Below, piece by piece: positions 19,004-28,100 of a stretch of DNA of 64,000 nt; within the stretch, counting starts at the first letter, position 1, and the number at the start of each line of letters is the position of its first letter. The notes beneath the pieces were generated by a model that saw only the letters and a list, made by a program, of their open reading frames with translations, made no database searches and was not told the origin of the DNA. Both the position numbers and the translations under genes were made by a program. The DNA is from Pseudomonas sp. BBP2017 (GTDB taxonomy: Bacteria > Pseudomonadota > Gammaproteobacteria > Pseudomonadales > Pseudomonadaceae), in assembly GCF_003024385.1 (NCBI RefSeq), contig NZ_PVZN01000015.1, positions 62,001 through 126,000 of the forward strand. Reading direction: 5' to 3'.

Positions 19004-19081
19004 CGTCTTTCGTCTCACCCACAGGGAAGTGGGCTTTTTCCGGGACTGCTGTGGCACACTTTGCCCGCCCAGGAGAACCCG

Positions 19082-19681
19082 ATGTCCAGAATCCAGTGCG
19101 AGCGCTGCCTGCGCCCACAAGCCCATTGCCTTTGCCCCTTGATCCCGTCTCTCGATAGCCGCACCCGTGTACTGGTGTTGCAGCATCCGAGCGAGGTGCG
19201 CCATGCCCTCAATACCGCGAAACTGGCGGCGTTGGGCCTGCGTAATAGCCAACTGCGGGTAGGTGAGGTGTTTGAGGATCTGGCTGCGCTGATCGAGGCG
19301 CCGGGGTATCGCAGTGCGTTGCTGTTTCCTGGCGATCAGGCTCAGCCTCTGGCTGCCTATGCCGGTGAGCAGGATCAGCGCCCGTGGCTACTGGTGGTGC
19401 CCGATGGCACCTGGCGCAAGGCGAGCAAGCTGCTGCACCTGAACCCGCTGCTGGCCACCTTGCCGCGGGTAACGCTGGCCCAAGTGCAGCCTTCGCGCTA
19501 CCGCTTGCGCAAAGCGCCCGCTGATGGCGCGCTGTCGACCCTGGAGGCGGTGGTGCAGGCGTTGAATGTGCTGGAGGCGCCGGTATGTTTCGATGCGTTG
19601 CTTAAACCATTTGAGGCTTTGATCGAAGGGCAGATCGAGGCGATGGGGCGCGAGACGTACGAGCGTAATCATTTGCGTTGA
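19082..19681 (+). CDS. tapT: DTW-domain tRNA-uridine aminocarboxypropyltransferase (TapT/YfiP-like)
   Basis: 199-residue DTW-domain protein. The signature D-x-T-W is seen as PDGTW (about residue 109), and four cysteines near the N-terminus (C6, C9, C16, C18) form a likely zinc site. E. coli YfiP/TapT makes acp3U at position 47 of tRNAs using S-adenosylmethionine; the same role is expected here. ATG 19082 has AGGAG 7 bases upstream. The gene ends just before a REP pair and the convergent type I secretion operon. Confidence 0.85.
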   Translation: MSRIQCERCLRPQAHCLCPLIPSLDSRTRVLVLQHPSEVRHALNTAKLAALGLRNSQLRVGEVFEDLAALIEAPGYRSALLFPGDQAQPLAAYAGEQDQRPWLLVVPDGTWRKASKLLHLNPLLATLPRVTLAQVQPSRYRLRKAPADGALSTLEAVVQALNVLEAPVCFDALLKPFEALIEGQIEAMGRETYERNHLR

Positions 19682-19683
19682 TT

Positions 19684-19740
19684 ATCGCGTGGCAAGCCCG
19701 CAGAGAACCCCCTCCGGTGGGAGCGGGCTTGCCACGCGAT
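19684..19740. repeat. Inverted REP pair
   Basis: ATCGCGTGGCAAGCCCGC (19684-19701) and its perfect reverse complement (19723-19740) separated by 21 bases, filling the gap between convergent tapT and the HlyD gene. A variant of the REP core (CACGCGAT in place of CCCGCGAT), possibly forming a bidirectional terminator-like hairpin. Confidence 0.85.
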
Positions 19741-19742
19741 GC

Positions 19743-21098
19743 TCAACGCTCGCGCATGGCCTCTGTCCGCGCTTTGAGCACCGGTTTAAGCAGGTAATCC
19801 AGCACACTCTTGTGCCCGGTGATGATATCCACTGTGGCAGTCATCCCGGGGATGATCAGCAAAGGTTTGTTATCGCCACCAAGGTGGTTTTTGTCGGTGC
19901 GCACCTGGATCAGGTAGAACGAATTGCCCTTGTCATCGGTGACGGTGTCGGCGCTGATCAATTCCAGTTTGGCCTTGAGGCCGCCGTAGATGGTGTAGTC
20001 GTAGGCGCTGAACTTGACCATTGCCGACTGCCCCGGGTGCAGGAAGGCAACGTCCTGCGGGCGCACCTTGGCTTCGATCAGCAGGTTGTCTTCCAGTGGT
20101 ACGATCTCCAGTAGATCGCTGCCCGGCTGGACCACGCCACCGATGGTGTTGACCTTGAGCAGCTTGATAATGCCATGCACCGGCGATACCACGGTGGTGC
20201 GCGTGACCCGGTCATCGATGGCGATGCTCGACGCGGTGATCTTCGACAGGTCGGTGCGTTTTTCGTTGAGCTCCTTGGCCGCCTCCGAACGGAAACCGGC
20301 TTCCGACTCCTCGATCTTGCTTTTTATTTCCGCCACCGCCGCCTCTGCACGGGGAATGGCCAGCGTAGTGGCATTCAGCGAACCACGGGCTTCTACGGTG
20401 CTGCGCTTGAGGCGCAAGATCTCCACGGGGGAAATCGCGCCGGTGCCCACCAGCGGTGTCGACATATTCAGTTCTTGCTGCAGCAGGCCCAGCGCTGAGC
20501 GGTACTGCTCGGCCTTGGAGCGAAACTCGGCCAGCTCCTGGGTCTTCTGCCGCAGTTGTTCGTTGAGGGTCTGTTTCTCGCTGCTCAGGCGACGTTGCCG
20601 GGACTGATACAACGACAACTCGTCCTCGGCCACCTGTGGTGCTTTGTTGCGCACTTCTTCAGAGACTTCGAAGGGGCGACCTTCGGCTTCGGCCGACAGA
20701 CGTTCGACCTGGGCGGTGAGGGCATAGCGATCCGCTTCGCTCTCGCCTTTGTTGGACAGAAAGCGGGTGTCGTCCAGGCGCAGCAAGGTATCGCCCTTGT
20801 TGACCATTTGCCCTTCGCGAACAAAGATCTCGGTGACGATGCCGCCTTCCAGGTTCTGGATCACCTGCACCTTGCTCGACGGGATCGCCTTGCCTTCACC
20901 CATGGTCACTTCGTCCAGCACTGCAAACCAGGCCCACAGCACGGCTACCAGCAACAAGGCGGCAGCCAGCCACACGGTGATGCGCGACAAGCGTGGCGAG
21001 TCCTGTAACGTGGCGCCGGCCACATCCGGCATGTAGTCGCGTTCGGCAGTTTTGCCGAAACTCTGGAGGTAACTGCGCAGGCCTTGGCTGATGGACAT
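19743..21098 (-). CDS. HlyD-family periplasmic adaptor of type I secretion system
   Basis: 451-residue membrane fusion protein. A short cytoplasmic N-terminus is followed by one membrane helix (about 40-62, VWLAAALLLVAVLWAWF), a lipoyl/barrel-sandwich half, a long coiled-coil stretch rich in Glu/Gln/Leu (about 125-290), the second lipoyl half and a beta-barrel ending near GHKSVLDYLLKPVLKA, the characteristic HlyD C-terminus. It links the ABC transporter to TolC. Third gene of the minus-strand operon TolC-ABC-HlyD; starts 11 bases after the ABC gene. LapC/LapJ/MapC-type; the exact paralogue cannot be decided here. Confidence 0.92.
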   Translation of the reverse strand: MSISQGLRSYLQSFGKTAERDYMPDVAGATLQDSPRLSRITVWLAAALLLVAVLWAWFAVLDEVTMGEGKAIPSSKVQVIQNLEGGIVTEIFVREGQMVNKGDTLLRLDDTRFLSNKGESEADRYALTAQVERLSAEAEGRPFEVSEEVRNKAPQVAEDELSLYQSRQRRLSSEKQTLNEQLRQKTQELAEFRSKAEQYRSALGLLQQELNMSTPLVGTGAISPVEILRLKRSTVEARGSLNATTLAIPRAEAAVAEIKSKIEESEAGFRSEAAKELNEKRTDLSKITASSIAIDDRVTRTTVVSPVHGIIKLLKVNTIGGVVQPGSDLLEIVPLEDNLLIEAKVRPQDVAFLHPGQSAMVKFSAYDYTIYGGLKAKLELISADTVTDDKGNSFYLIQVRTDKNHLGGDNKPLLIIPGMTATVDIITGHKSVLDYLLKPVLKARTEAMRER

Positions 21099-21109
21099 GA
21101 CGAGATCCC

Positions 21110-23266
21110 CTAGATGGCCGAACCAACCCGGCCTTTGCGCAGTGCATCGATAACCGCTTCCTTCGGCCCGTCGGCCACCACCTTGCCGTTGTCCAGGACC
21201 AGCAGGCGGTCGACCAGACTAAGCATTGAGGTACGGTGGGTGACCAGCAGCAGGGTCTTGCCCTGGACCCAGCCATGCAGGCGTTGGCGCAACTGGTCTT
21301 CGCTGGCGTTGTCCATGTGGCTGGTGGGTTCGTCAAGGATCATGATCGGCGGCTCCAACAGCATCGCCCGGGCCAGCAGCACAGACTGGCGTTGTCCACC
21401 GGACAGCAGTTGGCCGCGTTCACCCACCGGGCGGTCGAAGCCTTGCGGATGTTGGCGCGCCAGTTCACTGACGCCGGTCAGCTCGGCCACTTCCAGCATG
21501 CGTGCGTCACTCACATAGCGCGCGCCGAGGGTGAGGTTGTCGCGCAGGCTGCCGGCCAGCAGCGGCAGGTCATGGGCGACATAGCCGATCTGGTTGCGCA
21601 GGTCGGCGATGTCGAGTTGGCGTAGGTCGAGATTGTCGAGCAGGATCTGCCCTTCGTCCGGGGCATAAAAGCCCATCAACAGGCGGGCCAGGGTGCTTTT
21701 GCCCGAACCGCTGCGGCCGATGATGCCGATGCGCTCGCCGGGTTTGACGCTGAAACTTACGGCATTGAGCGCTGCGGCATTCTGCCCGGTATAACGAAAG
21801 CTGACATGGCTGACCTCAAGGGCACCGTGCAGCTGGGTGCGCTCCAGCGGTTGCTGGCCGGCCTGGCGCTCTTGTGGCAGCGCCATCAACGCGTCGGTGC
21901 TGCGCATGGTCAGCTGCGCTTGCTGATAACGGGTAATCAGTCCGGCGATCTGGCCCAGCGGCGCCAGTACGCGGCTGCCGAGCATGTAGCTGGCGACCAG
22001 GGCACCCACGCTGAGATTGCCAGCAATGATGCTGTAGACCCCGGCAACGATGGTCGCCATGCCGCAGAACTGCTGAATGAACAAGGTGCCGTTGGTGGCC
22101 AGGGCCGACAGGTTGCGGGCATGGGCGTCGAGGCGGGTCAGGGCGCCGTGGGTGCTTTCCCATTGGTACTGACGCTCGCTTTCGGCACTGCAGGCTTTGA
22201 GGGTTTCCAGGCCGCCGAGGGTCTCGATCAACAGGGCCTGGCGCACCGCACCCAAGGCCAGGCTTTTTTGCACGGTGTCACGCAGGCGTATCTGAATGAA
22301 CAGGGCGAAGATAATGGTGACTGGAAAGGCAATCAGTGGAATCACTACCAGCCAGCCGCCGAGCAGACCGATCACCAGCAGCATCAGCACCACGAACGGC
22401 AAGTCAATGACGCTGGTCAGGGTCACGGCGGTGAGAAATTCGCGCAGGCCCTGGAAGTCATGAATGCTTTGCGCAAAACCACCGATGGTGGCCGGGCGGG
22501 CCTTCATCGACATCCCGGTGATGCGTTCGAACAATGTAGCCGAGAGAATCAGGTCGGTCTTTTTCCCGGCCTGGTCCAGCAGGTGGGCGCGCACCACGCG
22601 CAGAATCAATTCGAACAGGCTGCCGATCAACAGGCCAACCACCAGCACCCAGAGGGTTGAGATGGCCTGGTTGGGCACGACCCGGTCGTAGGTCTGCATG
22701 ACGAACAACGGCACCATCAGGCCGAGCAGGTTGATCAACAAACTGGCCAGCACCGCATCGCTGTAAAGCCAGCGAGACAGTTTCAGGGTGTCGCGGAACC
22801 AGGCATTGACCCGAGGCATCAACGGTGCGCGCAGGTCTTCGAGCTCATGCCGGGGGCGGGCGAACAGTGCTTCGCCGCTATAGGCCTCGGCCAGCTCCTG
22901 GCGGCTGACCCATTGTTCGCCACCTTCCGCCTCGCTGGGCAGGATCAGTGCCTTGCCGTCATCGCCCCAGCGCCGTAGCACGGCGCAGCGGCCCTGCTTG
23001 AGCAACAACAGCACCGGCAAGTTGAGCGCCGAAATCGCCTCCAGTTCCCGGCGCAGCACGCGCGCCTGCAAACCGGCGCGGGCAGCGGCTCGCGGCAGCA
23101 GGTCGAGGCTCAGACGCTGCTGGGCCAAGGGCAGGCCGGCACTCAGGCCGGCACGGCTGAGCGTGCAACCGTGCAGCTTGCAGAGAATCAGCAATCCATC
23201 GAGTAACGGGTCATCGAAACTCAGGCGCGGATCTGCCGCCGAGCTCACAGGTTGCATGCTGGTCAC
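21110..23266 (-). CDS. LssB-type type I secretion ABC transporter (permease/ATPase)
   Basis: 718-residue transporter: N-terminal C39-like domain (about 15-140), six membrane helices (about 160-450), and ATPase (about 480-718) with Walker A GRSGSGKST, signature LSGGQ and Walker B IMILDEPTS. The C39-like domain lacks the catalytic cysteine in the expected place (DDPLLDGLLIL before ILCKLHG), so it should bind rather than cleave the substrate, as in HlyB and LapB. It energises export of the adhesin encoded divergently at 25188. Starts 29 bases downstream of the TolC stop. Confidence 0.93.
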   Translation of the reverse strand: MTSMQPVSSAADPRLSFDDPLLDGLLILCKLHGCTLSRAGLSAGLPLAQQRLSLDLLPRAAARAGLQARVLRRELEAISALNLPVLLLLKQGRCAVLRRWGDDGKALILPSEAEGGEQWVSRQELAEAYSGEALFARPRHELEDLRAPLMPRVNAWFRDTLKLSRWLYSDAVLASLLINLLGLMVPLFVMQTYDRVVPNQAISTLWVLVVGLLIGSLFELILRVVRAHLLDQAGKKTDLILSATLFERITGMSMKARPATIGGFAQSIHDFQGLREFLTAVTLTSVIDLPFVVLMLLVIGLLGGWLVVIPLIAFPVTIIFALFIQIRLRDTVQKSLALGAVRQALLIETLGGLETLKACSAESERQYQWESTHGALTRLDAHARNLSALATNGTLFIQQFCGMATIVAGVYSIIAGNLSVGALVASYMLGSRVLAPLGQIAGLITRYQQAQLTMRSTDALMALPQERQAGQQPLERTQLHGALEVSHVSFRYTGQNAAALNAVSFSVKPGERIGIIGRSGSGKSTLARLLMGFYAPDEGQILLDNLDLRQLDIADLRNQIGYVAHDLPLLAGSLRDNLTLGARYVSDARMLEVAELTGVSELARQHPQGFDRPVGERGQLLSGGQRQSVLLARAMLLEPPIMILDEPTSHMDNASEDQLRQRLHGWVQGKTLLLVTHRTSMLSLVDRLLVLDNGKVVADGPKEAVIDALRKGRVGSAI

Positions 23267-23295
23267 AATGGCCTACTCCTGCAGCAGATCGAGGC

Positions 23296-24669
23296 TTAGC
23301 GCATATCGGGCAGACGTGCTTCGCTCCTCACTTCACTCTTGGCGATGGCCTCAGGCGGCAGTGAGATGCGTTGTTTGCTGAGCAATTCACCCATGTTGGC
23401 CAGAACCCTGTACATCGAGAACTCCTCGATATAGCGCACCTCGGTGTAGCGGCGGTTGGCGTTGTACAGCTCGTTTTCGCTGTCGAGCAGGTCGAGCAGG
23501 GTACGTTGGCCGAGGCCGAACTGATCCTGGTAGGCGGCGCGCACACGGGTAGTGGTGTCAGCGTACTCGCGGGCAGTCGGGGTTTGCTTGCGGGCGTTGG
23601 TCATGGCGTTCCAAGACAGTGCCAGGTCCTCGTTGAGGGTGCGCAAGGCATTGTTGCGGATGTCCATGGCCTGGTTGATCTTGTGCGCATCCGACTGCAG
23701 GCGGGCCTTGTCGCTGCCACCGCGGAACAGGTTGTAGCTGAGCTCGACGCCGGCTTGCCAGTCGTTATTGTCATGACCGACCTGTCCTGCGGTGTTGTTG
23801 TTGGCGCCGGTGGCCAACACCGCATCCAGGCGTGGATAGAACGGCGACTTGGCCACTTCGTACTGCTGCTCGGCGGCTTGTACATCGGCTTGGGCCGACT
23901 TCAAGTAGGGGTTGTGCTCGAGCATGTCCTGACGCGCGTCGAGCAGGCTGGCGGGCATTTCACCCTTGATGGTGACCGGCGTTTCCAGTTCGTCGGGCAC
24001 CCGGCCGATGACACTGAAGAAGTTGGCTTCGGCATCAGCCAGGTCGACTTCGGCGGTGTACAGGTTGTTTTCCGCCAGCGCGCGACGAGCGGTGGACTGG
24101 TCAAGGTCGGCGGTGCTGCCCACGCCGCGTTCGCTACGCAGGCCGATCTGGTCGTTGACGCGCAGGTGGGCCTGCAGGTTGTTCTTGGCCAGGGTCACCA
24201 GTTCACGGCGCTTGAGCACCTCCAGGTACACCTCGATGGCGCGCAGGCTGACGCTTTGGGCGGTTGCCTGGGTGTAATAGGCGCGGGAGTTGACCACCGC
24301 CTCGGTACGACCGACTTCGTTCGAGGTGTTGAAACCGTCGAACAGCATCTGCCGCAAGCGCAGATCGGACTGGGTGTAGTTCAGGGTTTCGGTGTTGTGA
24401 TTGCGAGTGCCGTCGGCGTTGAAACCGCGGGTGTTGGTGTTGTCTGACTTCTGCCGACCATAGCCGGCAACCAGGTCCACACGCGGGTACCAACCGCCCT
24501 TGGCAACGTTGACATCTTCGTCTGCGGATAAGCGATTGTTGCGGCTGGCGTTGATTTCCGGATGTTGGTCCACGGCGCTTTGAACAGCTTCCGTAAGCGA
24601 CATCGCCTGAGCATTGGCACATGCCATGGCCAATAGAATTGCGCTGGTGATGGGGGTCAAAACGCGCAT
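23296..24669 (-). CDS. TolC-family outer-membrane channel (LapE-like)
   Basis: 457-residue outer-membrane efflux/secretion channel. A signal peptide (MRVLTPITSAILLAMACANAQA) precedes two repeated OEP halves; long helices with QLDQSTARRALAEN-type heptads are typical of TolC. ATG 24669 has GGGAG 9 bases upstream; a longer frame to 24714 lacks one and would bury the signal peptide. First gene of the secretion operon; it is divergent from the adhesin. From memory, the LapE agglutination protein of P. putida KT2440 sits at this chromosomal position. Confidence 0.91.
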   Translation of the reverse strand: MRVLTPITSAILLAMACANAQAMSLTEAVQSAVDQHPEINASRNNRLSADEDVNVAKGGWYPRVDLVAGYGRQKSDNTNTRGFNADGTRNHNTETLNYTQSDLRLRQMLFDGFNTSNEVGRTEAVVNSRAYYTQATAQSVSLRAIEVYLEVLKRRELVTLAKNNLQAHLRVNDQIGLRSERGVGSTADLDQSTARRALAENNLYTAEVDLADAEANFFSVIGRVPDELETPVTIKGEMPASLLDARQDMLEHNPYLKSAQADVQAAEQQYEVAKSPFYPRLDAVLATGANNNTAGQVGHDNNDWQAGVELSYNLFRGGSDKARLQSDAHKINQAMDIRNNALRTLNEDLALSWNAMTNARKQTPTAREYADTTTRVRAAYQDQFGLGQRTLLDLLDSENELYNANRRYTEVRYIEEFSMYRVLANMGELLSKQRISLPPEAIAKSEVRSEARLPDMR

Positions 24670-25187
24670 GGGGTACTTCTCCCTGATCTCAAATTTTGGT
24701 GTTGCTGTCGTCATATTTTTGACGAACTTTTAAGGTCAAACCGTTTCAGGCTTGTAACAACAGAGCTAAGAACATTTATAAGGCGAGCTAAGAAGAAATT
24801 ATCATAAGAGTTATGCGAAAAAAAACTTATGCGATCTAAGGAATCCGCGACATTGTTCATATCGGGCGACCCGTCGATACCGCGCTAGGGTGCATTTTTC
24901 GGGCGCCAGAGAAAGTTCAGAATTTTTTGCGGCAAAGGGCACGGATGTAGCGGAGGGGATGGAGGAAGATCAGTTGCTGGCGACAATTTTTTGGCATATG
25001 CCAAATCGCCAGCTTGTTTTTCCACGTTCACTGGGTGCCTGTCAGGCGAAAGTGTTGATTTCAATGAAATCCACCTGCGCCTTCAGCGCTTTCCAGGTGT
25101 TGGCTCGGGGCAGGCACCGTAGGCCGACTACGCGAGAATCAGGGTGCTTTTCTGCGAAAAACCGTTCCGCAGCGGAGGAGAGCGCTC
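24670..25187. promoter_or_regulatory. 518-base divergent control region between tolC-like gene and adhesin
   Basis: Much more AT-rich than its surroundings at 24700-24840, consistent with promoters for both operons. Elements seen: TTTGAC-N11-GTCAAA at 24718-24740 close to the tolC start, a nested palindrome at 24976-25013, and a poor sigma54-like TTGGCTCG-N4-AGGCA at 25100-25116. No convincing sigma70 promoter could be fixed by eye. No ORF longer than chance with a ribosome site was found. The adhesin start itself has GGAGGAGAG. Confidence 0.6.
24976..25013. promoter_or_regulatory. Nested palindrome upstream of adhesin gene
   Basis: A perfect 16-bp core TTTGGCATATGCCAAA (24990-25005) is flanked by GCTGGCGA (24976-24983) and TCGCCAGC (25006-25013), which are reverse complements. 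Left spacer is 6 bases (CAATTT), right spacer none. It lies about 175 bases before the adhesin ATG. It could be an operator for a dimeric regulator or a hairpin in the adhesin leader; the binding factor is not recognised. Confidence 0.6.
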
Positions 25188-28100
25188 ATGGCCAAGTTAA
25201 TCGGTATTGTCAGCAAAGTAGTCGGAGAGGTCTTCGCTGTCGCCAGTGACGGGACTCGTCGGGCGCTGGCCGAAGGTGACCGGCTATTTGCCGGCGAGCA
25301 GTTGCAGACTGGTGCCGCCGGTGCGGTGGCCGTGCATCTGCAAAATGGTGCCGAATTGACCTTGGGCCGTGACAGCAGTCTGGAGCTGTCCCCGCAGTTG
25401 CTGGCCAACCAGGCACCTCATGTCGATGCGCCGCAGGCACTGACGCCAAGTCAGGCGCAACTCACCGATGTGGAAAAACTCCAGCAAGCCATCGCCTCGG
25501 GCGCCGACCCGAGCCAGGATGCCGATCCGACGGCGGCCGGTCCCGGCAGTGGCGGTGCCCCGGGGGCAATTGGCGGCGGCCACTCCTTTGTCATGCTCAG
25601 CGAAGTGGGCGGTCGGGTTGACCCGGTCATAGGATTCCCGACTGCGGGTTTCAACGGCTTTGTCGAAGTGCCGGAGCTGGATGTTGGCGATCTCAATAAC
25701 AACAATGACGCGCTGTTGGCGCCGCTACCAGTGGTCAATAACCCGGTCATTATCGACGGTTTGCAGGTGGAGGGGGGCGAGCTGAGCCTCAACGAAGCCA
25801 ACCTGGCCCAAGGCTCGGCCAGTGATCCCGCCGCCTTGATCCAAACCGGCAGTTTTACTGTGGTCGCGGCAGATGGTGTGTTCAACCTGAATGTCGGTGG
25901 CATCAACGTCGTCACGGCTGGCGCTGTGACCGGTGTGGGTCAATCCATCACTACCGGGTTGGGCAACGTGTTGACCATCACCGGCTACGATGCTGCGACT
26001 GGTGTGGTCAGTTACAGCTACACCTTGAGCATCACCGAGGCACATCCGAACGGCGGTGGAGCCAATGGACAGGGCGAAAGTATCAGTGTCTTGGTCAGCG
26101 ACACCGATGGTGATGTGGCCAGTGGTTCGCTGGATGTTACCGTTATCGATGATATGCCGCGGGCGGTAGCGGACAGCAATGCGCTGACGGCCACCGAAAA
26201 CCAGCTGACGTTGACCGGTAACGTATTGACCAACGATGTGCAGGGCGCCGACCGCATCGCCAGCGGTCCGATCACCCCGCAAACCATCACCGGCACCTAC
26301 GGCACCCTGGTCCTGGCTGCTGATGGTTCCTACACCTACACGCTGAACACCAGCGATGCGGACTTCATCAACCTGAAAGGCGGCGGCAGTGGTGTCGAAA
26401 GCTTCACCTACACCCTCAAGGACGCCGACGGCGACAGCAGCACGGCGACGTTGAAGATCGATGTCAGCAACCTCAACGACCCGGTAACCCTCAACGGCCT
26501 GAATGTCGAAGGCGGCGAACTGGCCTTCTACGAGCAAAGCCTCAACGACGGCAGCAGCCCGAACGGCTCGGCATTGACTCAGGGCGGCAGCTTCACCGTG
26601 AGCGCCCCGGATGGCCTGCAAACCCTGACCGTCGGCGGTATCACCGTGGTCTCTGGCGGCAATGCGGTCGGCTTCCCGCAATCGGCTACCACGCCGGAAG
26701 GCAACACCCTGACCATCACCGGTTACAACGCCAGCACCGGGGTGGTGACTTACATCTACACGCTGCTCGACAACGAAGCGCATAGCAGCGGTAACGGCAC
26801 CACCTTGAGTGAAAGTTTCAGCGTAGTTGCTATCGACACCGATGGCAGCAGTGCCAGCGGCCACATCGATGTGAACATCGTCGACGATGCACCCAAGGCG
26901 AACGACGACACCAACACCACCGCCGCCACGGAAGCTCAACTGACCCTGACTGGCAATGTGTTGACCAACGATGTGCAGGGCGCCGACCGCATCGCCAGCG
27001 GCCCGATCACCCCGCAAACCATCACCGGCACCTACGGCACCCTGGTCCTGGCTGCTGATGGTTCCTACACCTACACGCTGAACACCAGCGACCCGGACTT
27101 CATCAACCTGAAAGGCGGCGGCAGTGGTGTCGAAAGCTTCACCTACACCCTCAAGGACGCCGACGGCGACAGCAGCACGGCGACGTTGAAGATCGATGTC
27201 AGCAACCTCAACGACCCGGTAACCCTCAACGGCCTGAATGTCGAAGGCGGCGAACTGGCCTTCTACGAGCAAAGCCTCAACGACGGCAGCAGCCCGAACG
27301 GCTCGGCATTGACTCAGGGCGGCAGCTTCACCGTGAGCGCCCCGGATGGCCTGCAAACCCTGACCGTCGGCGGTATCACCGTGGTCTCTGGCGGCAATGC
27401 GGTCGGCTTCCCGCAATCGGTTAGCACGCCGGAAGGCAACACCCTGACCATCACCGGTTACAACGCCAGCACCGGGGTGGTGACTTACACCTACACGTTG
27501 CTCGGCAACGAAGCGCATAGCAGCGGTAACGGCACCACCTTGAGTGAAAGTTTCAGCGTAGTTGCTATCGACACCGATGGCAGCAGTGCCAGCGGCCACA
27601 TCGATGTGAACATCGTCGACGATGCACCCAAGGCGAACGACGACACCCACACAACTACGGCCACGGAACCTCAACTGACCCTGACTGGCAATGTGTTGAC
27701 CAACGATGTGCAGGGCGCCGACCGCATCGCCAGCGGCCCGATCACCCCGCAAACCATCACCGGCACCTACGGCACCCTGGTGCTGGCTGCTGATGGTTCC
27801 TACACCTACACGCTGAACACCAGCGACCCGGACTTCATCAACCTGAAAGGCGGCGGCAGTGGTGTCGAAAGCTTCACCTACACCCTCAAGGACGCCGATG
27901 GCGACAGCAGCACGGCGACGTTGAAGATCGATGTCAGCAATCTCAACGACCCGGTGGAGATCCATGGCCTGGACCTCTGTGGTGGCGAGCTGACCTTCTA
28001 CGAGCAAAATCTCAGCGACGGCAGCAGCCCGGACCAGTGGGCGCTGACCAAGGGCGGCACCTTTACCGTGGTTGCACCGGACGGCCTGCAATCGCTGGTC

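Noticed and set aside
19743..24669. Bacteriocin or RTX-toxin export role for the T1SS
   Set aside because: The adjacent substrate has a retention module and no toxin domain, and the exporter is LssB-type, so adhesin export is the better reading.
25725..28091. Long open frame (788 codons) on the minus strand opposite the adhesin repeats
   Set aside because: It mirrors the repeat structure of the real gene, has no ribosome site, and its composition (runs of GVGEAFDTTAAAFQ type) is that of antisense to GC-rich coding DNA. Similar antisense frames occur at 28143-28820 and 28872-29546.
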